A stretch of DNA of 64,000 nt from Streptoalloteichus hindustanus (GCF_900129375.1 NZ_FQVN01000001.1:372001-436000); one strand, 5' to 3'. Positions 1 through 8,783 are shown, counted from the first letter of the stretch. The notes: a model not told the origin generated them from the sequence alone. A program made the numbers and translations.

Positions 1-374
1 GCCTCCACGAACGCCGTGTCCCGGACGAGGTCCAGGTGGACCACCCCGTCGAAGAGCACGGCGAGGATCCCGGTCTCGGCCCGCACCGCCGACAGCGCCC
101 TGAGCTCGTGCCCCGGCCCCGCCGACCACCGCAGGTCGACGGCGACCGAGGGCTGCGCGACCACGCGCAGCGCGAGATCGAGATCCGGGTGCACGGAGCC
201 GTCCGAGGCGGCGAGCTGACGCCCGCACAACGCGTCCCACGCCCGGTCGTCGAGCTGGCCGGCCTCGTCGAGTGTGCCGCCCTGCTCCGCCAGCGCCAGG
301 ACGAGCGGTCTCGCGCCCAGCCCCAGACGACGCCACAGCACGTTGAACTCGGCCCGGTCCAGCGCAATCGGCAC
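1..374 (-). CDS. EspG-family ESX secretion-associated protein (3' end outside window)
   Basis: About 124 residues are visible; the C-terminus lies before base 1. The N-terminus begins MPIALDRAEFNVLWRRLGLG and continues with alternating hydrophobic and charged segments typical of EspG, the cytosolic chaperone that holds PE/PPE-type substrates for the ESX (type VII) machine. I chose the GTG at 374-372 because GGAGGG lies 8-9 bases upstream. The track-independent reading was made directly from the complement. A second EspG gene lies at 13.4-14.3 kb. Family assignment is by sequence resemblance; the ESX system it serves is not visible. Confidence 0.72.
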   Translation of the reverse strand, partial: MPIALDRAEFNVLWRRLGLGARPLVLALAEQGGTLDEAGQLDDRAWDALCGRQLAASDGSVHPDLDLALRVVAQPSVAVDLRWSAGPGHELRALSAVRAETGILAVLFDGVVHLDLVRDTAFVE

Positions 375-439
375 GACGTTGGCCCCCTCCGGCGTCCGCT
401 GGTCGTCCCCATCCTGCCGCGCGGCGTGTGGGATCGGGA

Positions 440-1273
440 TCAGGCCCAGCGGTGAACCGTGAACGCGTCGCCGACCGAGATGGTGCCCGGCCGGACGACG
501 GCCGCCTTCATGCCGAACAGCACGCCGCCCTCGTCGGCGTCCCGTCGGTAGGTCGCCAGGGTGCGGGTGGGCTCGGGGCCGGCCCGGCGCCCGGTCTCCT
601 GGTCGACGGTGGGCACAACGCACCGCTTGCACCGCTTCTCGTAGCCGATCTCCACCTCGCCGACCAGGGCCGACCGGACGTCGTCCTCGGCGTGGGGCTC
701 GTCCCAGCCGGCCAGGACGACGTTCGGCCGGAACCGGTTCATCGGCAGCGCCGCGACGCCCCGCTCGGCGAGGCGCCGGTTCAGCTCGGCCAGCGACGCC
801 AACGAGGTGACCAGCAGTGCGTGGCCGTCGGCGAAGCCGGCCGTGCCACCGGTCTCGCCGGAGCTGACCCGGGCGTGGTCCGGCGGCACGCGGACCAGCC
901 GGCAGTCGACGCCGAGGACCGCGCCGAACCACGCGGCGGCGTCATCACCCTGGTCGACACCCGGACCGGTGAAGGAGAACACCGTCACGTCCCGGCGCGG
1001 GCCGTCCTCGGCCACGGGCACCTTGAGGTCCTCGACTCCGGGAGCGCCGAGCACGAGCGTCGCGCCGTCGTCGAGCACCCGGGGCTGGACGGTGGCCATC
1101 GCCGGGAGCTGCCGCTGGCTCAGGAACCGACCGGTGTCCGCCGCCACGAGCATGAACTCCCGGTCGTGGCGCAGCCCGCGCGCGGTCACCTCCGCCCGGT
1201 CCACCGCCGTGCCCGCGCACCCCTTGACCGGGTAGTACGCGAGGGCGTGGACCGCGATCGACGGCCCGGTCAC
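440..1273 (-). CDS. MOSC domain-containing protein
   Basis: A 277-residue protein with an N-terminal MOSC beta-barrel domain (about residues 5-120) and a C-terminal MOSC domain. The conserved cysteine region KRCKRCVVPTVD is at about 213-224, and such cysteines are thought to carry sulfur or bind molybdenum cofactor in YcbX/YiiM-like proteins. The family detoxifies N-hydroxylated compounds or transfers sulfur to the cofactor; the substrate here is unknown. The GTG start overlaps the purB stop as GTGA, so translation is probably coupled to purB. Confidence 0.88.
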   Translation of the reverse strand: MTGPSIAVHALAYYPVKGCAGTAVDRAEVTARGLRHDREFMLVAADTGRFLSQRQLPAMATVQPRVLDDGATLVLGAPGVEDLKVPVAEDGPRRDVTVFSFTGPGVDQGDDAAAWFGAVLGVDCRLVRVPPDHARVSSGETGGTAGFADGHALLVTSLASLAELNRRLAERGVAALPMNRFRPNVVLAGWDEPHAEDDVRSALVGEVEIGYEKRCKRCVVPTVDQETGRRAGPEPTRTLATYRRDADEGGVLFGMKAAVVRPGTISVGDAFTVHRWA

Positions 1274-2700
1274 AGGATCGGGGCCGGGGCGTAGGCCGCG
1301 GCCTCCGGGTGGCGGGCGACGACCTCCTCCACCCGTCGGACGACCTCGGCGACCTGGGCGGCGGCGGCGCCGGTGAACGGCAGCCGGTCGGCGAGCAGCG
1401 CGTCGAGCTCGCCCCGGTCCAGCGGGACGCGCTCGTCGGCCGCCAGCCGGTCGAGCAGGTCGTTGCGCTCGGCGCCCTTCTCCCGCATCGCCAGCGCGGC
1501 GGCCACCGCGTGCTCCTTGATCGCCTCGTGGGCGGTCTCCCTGCCGACCCCGGCTCGCACGGCCGCCATCAGCACCTTGGTGGTGGCCAGGAACGGCAGG
1601 TAGCGGTCCAGCTCCCTGGCGACCACGGCGGGGAAGGCGCCGAACTCGTCCAGGACGGTCAGGAACGTCTCGACCAGGCCGTCGAAGGCGAAGAAGGCGT
1701 CGGGCAGGGCCACGCGGCGCACCACCGAGCACGACACGTCGCCCTCGTTCCACTGGTCGCCGGCCAGCTCGCCCACCATGCCGGCGTAGCCGCGCAGGAT
1801 GACGGCGAGGCCGTTGACCCGCTCACACGACCGGGTGTTCATCTTGTGGGGCATGGCGGAGGAGCCCACCTGGCCGGGCTTGAAGCCCTCGGTGACCAGC
1901 TCGTGCCCGGCCATCAGCCGAATGGTCTTGGCCAGCGAGGACGGCGCGGCGGCGAGCTGGACGAGGGCGGTGACCACCTCGAAGTCCAGCGACCGCGGGT
2001 AGACCTGGCCGACGCTGGTGAACGCGTGGGCGAAGCCCAGGTGGGCGGCGACCCGGCGCTCCAGCTCGGCCAGCCGGTCGGCGTCGCCGCCGAGGAGGTC
2101 GAGCATGTCCTGGGCGGTGCCGACCGGCCCCTTGACGCCCCGCAGCGGGTACCGGGCGAGCAGCTCCTCCAGCCGGCCGAGGGCGACGAGCAGCTCGTCG
2201 GCGGCGGTCGCGAAGCGCTTGCCCAGGGTGGTGGCCTGCGCGGCGACGTTGTGCGAGCGCCCGGCCATCACCAGCTCGCCGTGCTCGGCGGCCAGCCGCG
2301 CGAGCCGGGCCAGCAGGGCCACGCACCGGTCCCTGACCAGTTCCAGGCTCAACCGGACCTGGAGCTGCTCGACGTTCTCGGTGAGGTCGCGCGAGGTCAT
2401 CCCCTTGTGCACGTGCTCGTGCCCGGCGAGCGCGTTGAACTCCTCGATCCGGGCCTTCACGTCGTGCCGGGTGACCCGCTCGCGCTCGGCGATGGAGGCG
2501 AGGTCGACCTGCTCCAGCACCCGCTCGTAGTCGGCGAGGGCCTGCGCGGGCACGTCGATGCCGAGGTCGGCCTGGGCGCGCAGCACGGCGAGCCAGAGGC
2601 GGCGCTCCAGCACCACCTTGTGCTCCGGGGACCACAGTCGGGCCAGCTCGACGGAGGCGTAGCGGGCGGCGAGCACGTCGGGGATGCGCGGCTTCGACAC
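1270..2700 (-). CDS. purB: adenylosuccinate lyase
   Basis: PurB (476 residues) cleaves SAICAR to AICAR and adenylosuccinate to AMP in purine synthesis. It belongs to the fumarase/aspartase superfamily; the signature GSSAMPHKMN is at residues 279-288, and the TSRDLTEN and GRSHNVAAQATT substrate loops are present. Length is normal for the actinobacterial type. The GTG start at 2700 has a TAGGCT box (complement of 2708-2713) seven bases upstream and no ribosome-binding site, so the mRNA is probably leaderless. purD and purA lie elsewhere in the window on the same strand but not in this operon. Confidence 0.96.
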   Translation of the reverse strand: MSKPRIPDVLAARYASVELARLWSPEHKVVLERRLWLAVLRAQADLGIDVPAQALADYERVLEQVDLASIAERERVTRHDVKARIEEFNALAGHEHVHKGMTSRDLTENVEQLQVRLSLELVRDRCVALLARLARLAAEHGELVMAGRSHNVAAQATTLGKRFATAADELLVALGRLEELLARYPLRGVKGPVGTAQDMLDLLGGDADRLAELERRVAAHLGFAHAFTSVGQVYPRSLDFEVVTALVQLAAAPSSLAKTIRLMAGHELVTEGFKPGQVGSSAMPHKMNTRSCERVNGLAVILRGYAGMVGELAGDQWNEGDVSCSVVRRVALPDAFFAFDGLVETFLTVLDEFGAFPAVVARELDRYLPFLATTKVLMAAVRAGVGRETAHEAIKEHAVAAALAMREKGAERNDLLDRLAADERVPLDRGELDALLADRLPFTGAAAAQVAEVVRRVEEVVARHPEAAAYAPAPIL

Positions 2701-2957
2701 GGGGTGCAGCCTAGGCGTTGACGTCGGCGGCCGCCCTCGGGGTCGTCGGCGACGCCCCAGGTCAGACGCGTCGGCACCGGGCAGGCGGCGGGCGGCGGGC
2801 GGCGGGCGGCGTCGCGAGCGGGCCCGGACGCGGCCGAAGCGGTCAAGCCGCCCGAACCCGACGTTCGGCGGGTTCCGGCGGGTGGCGGGGTCCCGACACT
2901 GGCTGTCACCGGCGCGACGACGCCCCCTGCCCTGTCGTCGCCCGGCGGGAGGTTCCC

Positions 2958-4289
2958 ATGTCGCGATCCCCGCTGCGCCGCGGACTCCTCGCCGCGGCTG
3001 TCGCCTTACCCCTCGTGCTGGCCGGCGCGCCGGCCGTGGCCGACCTCGCCCCACCCGACGGGGCCATCCCGTACGTCTGGCGGGTGACGGCCACCGACTC
3101 GCAGGTCAGGTCGCTGGCGGAAGCCGGCTTCGACGTCACCACGACACGTGACGGCGCGGCGCTCGTCGTCGGGCCGAGGTCCACCGCCGACCAACTCCGC
3201 GGCCTTGGCCACCGGCCGCGGTTCCACGACACGGTCCACAAGCCGGTCGAGGAGGCGGAGACCGCCGCCGCCGACACCTTCTACGGCGGCTACCACACCC
3301 CCGCCGCGCACGAGGCGCACCTGGACCGGGTGGCGAGGGAGCACCCGGAGCTGGCGACGGTGGTCGACATCGGCGACAGCTGGCGCAAGACCCGGGGGCT
3401 GGGCGGGCACGACATCAAGGCCGTCTGCCTGACCAGGAGGACCAGCGGCGACTGCGCGCTCCGCCCCGACGCGGCCAAGCCCCGGCTCGCCGTGATCGCC
3501 CAGATCCACGCCCGCGAGCTGTCGACCGGCGAACTGGCGTGGAAGTGGATCGACCACCTGGCCACCGGCTACGGCAGCGACGCCGAGGTGACCTCGGTGC
3601 TGGACAGCACCGAGGTCTGGGTGGTGCCGATGGCCAACCCGGACGGGGTCGACATCGTGGCCTCGGGCGGCAACCGGCCGAAGGCGCAGCGCAAGAACGC
3701 CAACACCAGCAACGGCGCCTGCACCGGCACCGGTGTCGGCGTCGACCTCAACCGCAACTCCAGCTTCCACTGGGGTGGCGACTCGACCCGCCCCTGCTCG
3801 GAGACCTACCAGGGGCCGCGGGCCGCGTCGGAGCCGGAGACCCGGGCGCTGGAGCAGTGGTTCCGCGCGCTCTTCCCCGTCCAGCGCGGCCCCGGCGACG
3901 ACGACCCGGCCCCCAGCACCGCCACCGGCGTGATGATCACGTTGCACAGCTACGGCGACTACGTCATCACCCCGTGGGGGTGGACGGAGGACCCGGCCCC
4001 CAACGACGCGGAGCTCCGCGCGCTGGGCCACCGGATGGCGGAGTCCAACGGGTACGTCGTGGGCACCAACGGCGACACCGTCGGGTACTCCACGAGTGGG
4101 ACGACCGACGACTTCACCTACGGCGTGCTGGGCGTCGCCAGCTACACCTTCGAGATGGGCTCGTCGAGCGGCTCGTGTGGCGGGTTCTTCCCACGGTACT
4201 CGTGCGTGGACAGCGATTTCTGGCCGAAGAACCGGGGTGCGTTGCTGACGGCGGCCAAGGCCGCCGCGGCGCCCTACCGCACCCCCTGA
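2958..4289 (+). CDS. secreted zinc carboxypeptidase (peptidase family M14)
   Basis: A 443-residue secreted metallocarboxypeptidase. Residues 1-28 form a signal peptide (MSRSPLRRG, hydrophobic core, APAVA). A prodomain follows to about residue 105. The M14 zinc ligands are visible: His184 and Glu187 in QIHARELSTGE, and His330 in TLHSYGDY. The catalytic Glu399 lies in SYTFEMG. GVDLNRN (261-267) supplies the substrate-carboxylate Asn-Arg pair. The overall form resembles carboxypeptidase T/SG, which remove C-terminal residues from peptides outside the cell. GGGAGG precedes the ATG by six bases. Cysteines near the C-terminus (SGSCGGF, YSCVD) could form a disulfide. Confidence 0.93.
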   Translation: MSRSPLRRGLLAAAVALPLVLAGAPAVADLAPPDGAIPYVWRVTATDSQVRSLAEAGFDVTTTRDGAALVVGPRSTADQLRGLGHRPRFHDTVHKPVEEAETAAADTFYGGYHTPAAHEAHLDRVAREHPELATVVDIGDSWRKTRGLGGHDIKAVCLTRRTSGDCALRPDAAKPRLAVIAQIHARELSTGELAWKWIDHLATGYGSDAEVTSVLDSTEVWVVPMANPDGVDIVASGGNRPKAQRKNANTSNGACTGTGVGVDLNRNSSFHWGGDSTRPCSETYQGPRAASEPETRALEQWFRALFPVQRGPGDDDPAPSTATGVMITLHSYGDYVITPWGWTEDPAPNDAELRALGHRMAESNGYVVGTNGDTVGYSTSGTTDDFTYGVLGVASYTFEMGSSSGSCGGFFPRYSCVDSDFWPKNRGALLTAAKAAAAPYRTP

Positions 4290-4300
4290 GCGCGTGACCG

Positions 4301-4342
4301 AGGGTGGCGCCGCCGCCGGCGGCTGGCGCGGCGCCGCCCTCC
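4301..4342. terminator. bidirectional hairpin between convergent genes
   Basis: GAGGGTGGCGCCGC (4301-4314) pairs with GCGGCGCCGCCCTC (4329-4342), with one G-T wobble. It lies between the carboxypeptidase stop and the tetR stop, so it can end transcription from both sides. There is no T-run, as is usual in very GC-rich actinomycetes. Confidence 0.6.
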
Positions 4343-4386
4343 CAGTCCGACCGCGTGCCGCCCACCCGAAGCCGAAGCCGACCGGA

Positions 4387-5004
4387 CTACAGGCCCTCCG
4401 CCAACGCGCTGTGGAGCATGCGCCGGGCGGCGCCACGCGGATCGGGGTGCACCTCGATCAACGCGTTCACCACGCTCCCGTCGACCAGGGCCACGAGCCG
4501 GTTGACCCGCTCGTGGTCGGCGGGGATGCCGCAGCGCGCCAGGGTCTCCAGCAGCAGCTCGTGCAGGTCCGCCGACAGTTCGCTCATCAGGGGGCGGAGG
4601 TGCGGCCGGCGCCCCGTGGCGACCAACCGCTCGTACCGCAGCACCACCGCCTCGGCGTCCCGTTCCGTCGCGGGGCCGAGGAGCTGGTCCAGGACGATCT
4701 CGACCACGCCGTCCACGTCGCGCCGCCCCGCGGTCAGCTCGGCGAGCTGCGCCCAGCCCCTGGCCAGCTCGCCGCGGCCGTGGTGCTCGGCCGCCGCGGC
4801 CACCAGGTCGTCGAGGTCGCGGAAGTAGTAGGTCGTGGAGGCCAGCGGCAGCCCGGCCCGCTCGGCCACCGCCCGGTGCCGGACGGCGTCGAACCCGCCC
4901 TCGACGAGAAGCCGCGCGGCGGCCTCGACGAGGGCCTGTCGCCGCCGCTCCCCCTTCGGCGTGCTCGCCGGGCTCCCTGCAGACATGGCTACGGATGGTG
5001 CCAT
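4387..5004 (-). CDS. TetR/AcrR-family transcriptional regulator
   Basis: About 205 residues with an N-terminal helix-turn-helix (about residues 20-65, GERRRQALVEAAARLLVEGG ... AVAERAGLPLASTTYYFRDL), typical of TetR repressors, and a variable ligand-binding C-terminal half. Two starts are possible: ATG 5004 (MAPSVAMSAG) and ATG 4986 (MSAGSPAST); neither has a good ribosome-binding site. The gene is divergent from the DUF2231 membrane protein gene, with a 13-bp palindrome in the shared intergenic region, so that gene is the obvious target. The ligand is unknown. Confidence 0.88.
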   Translation of the reverse strand: MAPSVAMSAGSPASTPKGERRRQALVEAAARLLVEGGFDAVRHRAVAERAGLPLASTTYYFRDLDDLVAAAAEHHGRGELARGWAQLAELTAGRRDVDGVVEIVLDQLLGPATERDAEAVVLRYERLVATGRRPHLRPLMSELSADLHELLLETLARCGIPADHERVNRLVALVDGSVVNALIEVHPDPRGAARRMLHSALAEGL

Positions 5005-5058
5005 CCCCGGCGGCGACGGCCGGTTGCGCCAGCCCCGGAAGGGGTAATCAGGCCGAGG

Positions 5059-5071
5059 GAACGGACCGTTC
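5059..5071. promoter_or_regulatory. candidate TetR operator
   Basis: GAACGG-A-CCGTTC is a perfect 6+1+6 palindrome lying between the divergent tetR and DUF2231 genes, just upstream of the DUF2231 ribosome-binding site. Position and symmetry fit a TetR-family operator; binding is inference. Confidence 0.4.
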
Positions 5072-5082
5072 GGAGGCTCCCC

Positions 5083-5652
5083 ATGCGCAGGACGCACGCA
5101 TCCCCCAAGCGCCCGCTCTCCGGGCTGGCGGGCCCCTACGGCCACCCGTTCCACCCGGTGCTCGTGCCGGTGCCGATCGGCGCGTGGATCTCGGCGGCGG
5201 TGCTGGACGTGGTGGCCCGGTCCGGGTACGAGCCGGGCACGCTGGCCAGGGCCGCCACGTGGTTGGTCGGCATCGGGGTGGTGGGCGCCGTCCTCGCCGC
5301 CGTGCCGGGTCTGCTCGACCTGCTGATCGTGCCCGCCCGGACGCGGGTCCGGGGTGTGGCGCTGCTCCACGTGGCGCTGAACAGCACCGCCCTGGTGGTG
5401 TTCGTCGTCGATCTCGTGCTGCGGTGGAACGCGCCGACCGACCGCGCGGCGCCGCTGGCCCCGTTCGTGTTGACCCTGGTCGGCGTGGTGCTGATGCTCG
5501 CCGGCGCGTTCCTGGGCGGCGAGCTCACCTTCCGCTACGGGATGCGGGTGGCCGACCAGCACGACCAGGCCGTCGGTTTCCGCACCGCCGACCTGCGGGA
5601 GGCGGTCAGCGAGTCGGTCAGTGAGTGGCACCGGCCAGGTTCAGCCCGATGA
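5083..5652 (+). CDS. DUF2231 membrane protein
   Basis: A 189-residue protein of the DUF2231 family with four predicted membrane segments (around residues 30-50, 62-82, 92-112 and 125-147) and the family motif GHPFHPVLVPVPIGAW near the N-terminus. The motif's histidines are conserved and might bind a metal or heme; the function is not established. The ATG at 5083 follows GGAGG by six bases. It is divergent from the tetR gene and its end overlaps the SMR gene on the other strand by 35 bp. Confidence 0.87.
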   Translation: MRRTHASPKRPLSGLAGPYGHPFHPVLVPVPIGAWISAAVLDVVARSGYEPGTLARAATWLVGIGVVGAVLAAVPGLLDLLIVPARTRVRGVALLHVALNSTALVVFVVDLVLRWNAPTDRAAPLAPFVLTLVGVVLMLAGAFLGGELTFRYGMRVADQHDQAVGFRTADLREAVSESVSEWHRPGSAR

Positions 5653-5941
5653 TGCCGGCGACGATGAGCAGCAGGGACACGATCTTCAGGGTGGAGACGC
5701 CGTCGCCGAGCCAGATCATGCCGATCACGGCGGCCAGCGCGGCCCCGGTGCCCGTCCACACCGCGTAGGCCGGCCCGACCGGCAACGACTTCAACGCCCA
5801 CGCCAGACCGGCGAGGCTGATCGCGGCGGCGACCACGAAGGTGATCGACCAGCCGAGCTTGCTGAACCCGTCGGACAGCTTGAGCGCGACCGCCCAGACG
5901 GCCTCGAACACCCCGGACAACAACAGGACGACCCATGCCAT
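5618..5941 (-). CDS. small multidrug resistance (SMR) efflux protein
   Basis: A 107-residue, four-helix inner-membrane protein of the QacE/SugE/Gdx family, which exports quaternary cations or guanidinium using the proton gradient. The essential membrane glutamate is Glu13 in GVFEAVWAVALKLSDGF, and the GPAYAVWTGTGAA motif of helix 3 is present. The family works as an antiparallel dimer. There is a single gene, not an SMR pair. Two palindromic repeats lie in its promoter region. The 3' end overlaps the convergent DUF2231 gene. Confidence 0.93.
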   Translation of the reverse strand: MAWVVLLLSGVFEAVWAVALKLSDGFSKLGWSITFVVAAAISLAGLAWALKSLPVGPAYAVWTGTGAALAAVIGMIWLGDGVSTLKIVSLLLIVAGIIGLNLAGATH

Positions 5942-5960
5942 CGGTTCCGCCCCCTTTTTC

Positions 5961-6000
5961 TAGTACGTGCGTACCAGAAGAAAGTAGCACGGCCGTACCA
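5961..6000. promoter_or_regulatory. two tandem operator-like palindromes upstream of the SMR gene
   Basis: TAGTACGTGCGTACCA (5961-5976) and TAGCACGGCCGTACCA (5985-6000) are near-identical, each roughly palindromic (GTACG-TG-CGTAC in the first), spaced 24 bp and each followed by GAA. They sit 20-60 bp upstream of the SMR start. Such paired sites are typical of TetR- or GntR-type repression; the regulator is not identified. Confidence 0.6.
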
Positions 6001-6139
6001 GAAAAACCGGCCGGCGGTGGCGACCCCCACACGTCGGGGTGAGCCAGGTCGCGCCCGGCACCGGAACTCCACCAGGCGACGAGCGCGGAGCGCCCCGCGC
6101 GCCCGGAGGCCGGGATCTGGCGATCAGACGCGCGGCGGG

Positions 6140-6937
6140 TCAGTAGCGCGCGGCAAGGCGCTGGGCGACACCGCTCAGCTGGTCGGCGAAGGGGGCGGTG
6201 GTCGACCCCTTCTGCGGCTCGCTCAACACCGTCAGCGACCGCCCGCGCGGCGTCGGCACGACGTGGCCCCGAGCCCCGTCCGGGCGGCTCAGCTCCCGGT
6301 TCTCCCCGCCGCTGCCCTCCGGCCCGAGCACCACGGACACGACCCCCACGACGTCCCGGTCCCGCAGCACGAACGCGGCGCCGGACGCGCCGCTCGGACA
6401 GTCCCCGGACGCCGGGCTGGGCTCCCGGCCGGCAGCGGCCGGGAGCTCGCCAGCGAGGGCGATGGCGAGCTCCCGGTCCGCCGGTCCGCACCCGCTCCGG
6501 GTGCCGCCGGTCCCTGGACCGGCGCTCCCCGAGGTACCGCCCCCCTGCTTAGGCGGATCCTCCGGGATGTCGTAGGGCGGCGGGCCACCGGAGGGGCGCG
6601 CGCTCGGCGCCTTCTCGGTCGCCCTGGGGTCCAGTGTTCCCGACTCCATGTGAGGTACGGGTGGGGCGCCGCGATCTCGCGCGTCGCCGGACGCCGGCCC
6701 GTCGGCCGCGCTGAGCGAGGCGGGCTGGCTGTCGGGCGCCCGGTCGAACAGATCGGTGCCCACCGCCACGCCGCCGAACAGCACCGCCGCGCCGAACGCC
6801 GAGCCGACCGCGAGGGCCGTGCGCTGCCGCGCCGCGGCCTGTCGCGAGGCCGCCGCCACGTCCCGCTCGTCGAAGGACGCCGGTGGCGCGTCGCGCACGG
6901 CGTCGCGGAACACCGCCGCGAGCTTGTGCTCGTCCAC
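6140..6937 (-). CDS. putative anti-sigma factor-like membrane protein
   Basis: A 265-residue protein with a charged cytoplasmic N-terminus (MDEHKLAAVFRDAVRDAPPASFDERDV, given here only as its theme of acidic and aromatic residues), one membrane segment at about residues 41-65 (TALAVGSAFGAAVLFGG), then a Pro/Gly/Ser-rich extracellular part. It lies 53 bp downstream of a SigE-family sigma gene on the same strand. That arrangement and the topology fit a membrane regulator of the sigma factor, although no zinc-finger motif is seen. AGGAGG precedes the GTG start. Confidence 0.7.
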   Translation of the reverse strand: MDEHKLAAVFRDAVRDAPPASFDERDVAAASRQAAARQRTALAVGSAFGAAVLFGGVAVGTDLFDRAPDSQPASLSAADGPASGDARDRGAPPVPHMESGTLDPRATEKAPSARPSGGPPPYDIPEDPPKQGGGTSGSAGPGTGGTRSGCGPADRELAIALAGELPAAAGREPSPASGDCPSGASGAAFVLRDRDVVGVVSVVLGPEGSGGENRELSRPDGARGHVVPTPRGRSLTVLSEPQKGSTTAPFADQLSGVAQRLAARY

Positions 6938-6990
6938 CTACAGCCACCTCCTCGACCACCGACCGCCCGTCGCGGCCCCTCGTCCCGGGC

Positions 6991-7509
6991 TCACGACGCC
7001 GACCGCAGGTCGTCCAACGCGTCGCCCAGCGCGTCCCGCAGGGCGTCCAACCCCCGGGCGGTCTGGCTCTTCACGGTCCCCTCGGTGCAGCCCAGCGCCT
7101 CGGCCGCGCCGGCGACGTCGAGCCCCTCCAGGAACCGCAGGACCAGCACCGCGCGTTGCCGCGGCGGCACCCGGCGCAGGCCGGCGAGCAGAGCCTCCCG
7201 CGTGGCCACCGCCTCGCCCGGCTCCCCGGAGGGGCTCGGCGTGTCGGGCACCTCGTCGGTGAACCGCTCCCGCCGCCACGGCCGACGCGACTCGTCGATC
7301 ACCGCGCGCACCAGCGTCTTGCGGACGTAGGCGTCGAGCGCTCCCTTGTCCCGCACCTTCCGCCACCGCCGGTGCAACGCGACGAACGCGGTCTGCGCCA
7401 GATCGTCCGCGCGGTGCCAGTCCCCGCAGAGCAGGAACGCCATGCGCCGCACGGCCTCCCGCCGAGCCACGAAGTACTCCGCGAACTCCTGCTCCTCGCG
7501 CTGGTCCAC
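6991..7509 (-). CDS. SigE-family RNA polymerase sigma factor
   Basis: A 172-residue ECF-type sigma factor. Region 2 (EFAEYFVARREAVRRMAFLL ... ADDLAQTAFVALHRRW) and region 4 (VPPRQRAVLVLRFLEGLDVA ... GCTEGTVKSQTARGLDALR) are clear. The length matches the actinobacterial SigE family (about 165-175 residues). I chose the GTG at 7509, which has GGAGAG upstream, over longer in-frame starts to 7593 that add a low-complexity tail. The membrane-protein gene follows in the same operon. Confidence 0.92.
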   Translation of the reverse strand: MDQREEQEFAEYFVARREAVRRMAFLLCGDWHRADDLAQTAFVALHRRWRKVRDKGALDAYVRKTLVRAVIDESRRPWRRERFTDEVPDTPSPSGEPGEAVATREALLAGLRRVPPRQRAVLVLRFLEGLDVAGAAEALGCTEGTVKSQTARGLDALRDALGDALDDLRSAS

Positions 7510-7725
7510 GCGGGACTCTCCGCTCGTCGTGCCTGCACCTTCCGGACGGACCGGCCACCGGAACCGGTTGCACGACCCGTCACCGAGATCCACGTCACCC
7601 TGGGGGCGTGGCCGACACGGTACTCAGGTCGCCGCCGGTCGCCACCGGGTCCCCGGCTCCGGCCCGCCGATCCCCGCCCGGCGCGGGGCGGCGGAACCGC
7701 GCCCCGGGTGTGGTGTGATCTCTTC

Positions 7726-8745
7726 GTGACCCTGCCGATCGATCTCCGCTCCGACACGGTGACCCGGCCGGACGACCGGATGCGGGCCGCGATGGCCGCC
7801 GCCGAGGTGGGCGACGACGTGCTCGACGGCGACCCCACCATGCGGGCGCTGGAGGACCGGGTCGCCGAGCTGCTCGGCGTCGAGGGGGCGCTGTGGGTGC
7901 CCAGCGGGTGCATGGGCAACACCATCGCCCTGATGGCGCACCTGGAGCGGGGCGACCGCTTCCTGGCGCCCAGGGCCGCGCACGTGCTCGGCAACGAGCT
8001 GGGCGCGCCCGCCTGGCTCGCCGGCGGGATGCCCGAGGCGCTGGCCTGGGAGCCGGGGCCGGGCCGGATCTCGCCCGAGACCGTGCGCGCCTGGGCCGGC
8101 GAGACCGGCCCCTACTACACGCTGCGCACCCGGCTGCTGTGCCTGGAGAACACGCACAACGCGGCCGGCGGGACCGTCCTGCCGCCGGACGAGCACGCGC
8201 GGCTCGTCGCCGCTGCGGTGGACTGCGGCCTGCGGGTGCACCTGGACGGCGCGCGGATCTGGAACGCCGCCGTCGCGCTGGAGGTGCCCCCGGCCGCGTT
8301 GACCGTCGGCGTGGACACGGTGCAGGTCTGCCTGAGCAAGGGGCTCGGCGCGCCGGTGGGCTCGCTCGTGGCCGGTTCCGCCGCGTTCGTCGCGGAGGCC
8401 CGCCGGCTGCGGAAGATGCTGGGCGGCGGAGTCCGCCAGGGCGGGGTGCTGGCGGCGGCCGGACTGGTGGCCCTGGACCGGATCGAGGACCTCGCGACCG
8501 ACCACGCCAACGCCGCGGCGCTGGCCGCCGGCCTGGCCGACCTGGGCTGGCCGGTGGACCGGCCGAGCACCAACATCGTGCTGGCGGGCGTCCCGGACGC
8601 CGCCGTGATGTCCCGCCGGCTCGCGGAGGCCGGTGTGCTCGCCGCTCCCATGAACGGCAGCATCAGGTTCGTGACGCACCGCGACGTCAACCGCGCGGCG
8701 ATCGAGGACGCCCTGCGCCGCGTCGCCTCCGTGACCACGCACTGA
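7726..8745 (+). CDS. low-specificity L-threonine aldolase
   Basis: A 339-residue fold-type I PLP enzyme of the beta-eliminating lyase group that splits L-threonine or allo-threonine into glycine and acetaldehyde. The start IDLRSDTVTRP is diagnostic of the family, and the PLP lysine is Lys205 in CLSKGLGAPVGS; ENTHNAAGGT and HLDGARIWNA also match. GTG at 7726 has no ribosome-binding site, and TGTGAT lies about nine bases upstream, so a leaderless transcript is possible. The gene is divergent from the sigma factor gene. Confidence 0.94.
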   Translation: MTLPIDLRSDTVTRPDDRMRAAMAAAEVGDDVLDGDPTMRALEDRVAELLGVEGALWVPSGCMGNTIALMAHLERGDRFLAPRAAHVLGNELGAPAWLAGGMPEALAWEPGPGRISPETVRAWAGETGPYYTLRTRLLCLENTHNAAGGTVLPPDEHARLVAAAVDCGLRVHLDGARIWNAAVALEVPPAALTVGVDTVQVCLSKGLGAPVGSLVAGSAAFVAEARRLRKMLGGGVRQGGVLAAAGLVALDRIEDLATDHANAAALAAGLADLGWPVDRPSTNIVLAGVPDAAVMSRRLAEAGVLAAPMNGSIRFVTHRDVNRAAIEDALRRVASVTTH

Positions 8746-8783
8746 ACCGGAAACCGTGTGACGCCGAGGCATTGGGGGCGGAC

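Noticed and set aside
440-1753. 437-codon minus-strand frame beginning inside purB
   Set aside because: Only the part from GTG 1273 codes for a recognisable MOSC protein; the upstream 160 codons are Arg/Ala/Gly-rich sequence from the purB gene read in another frame.
1309-2721. Long plus-strand frame opposite purB
   Set aside because: Antisense shadow of purB caused by high GC; composition rich in His, Gly and Arg with no domain.
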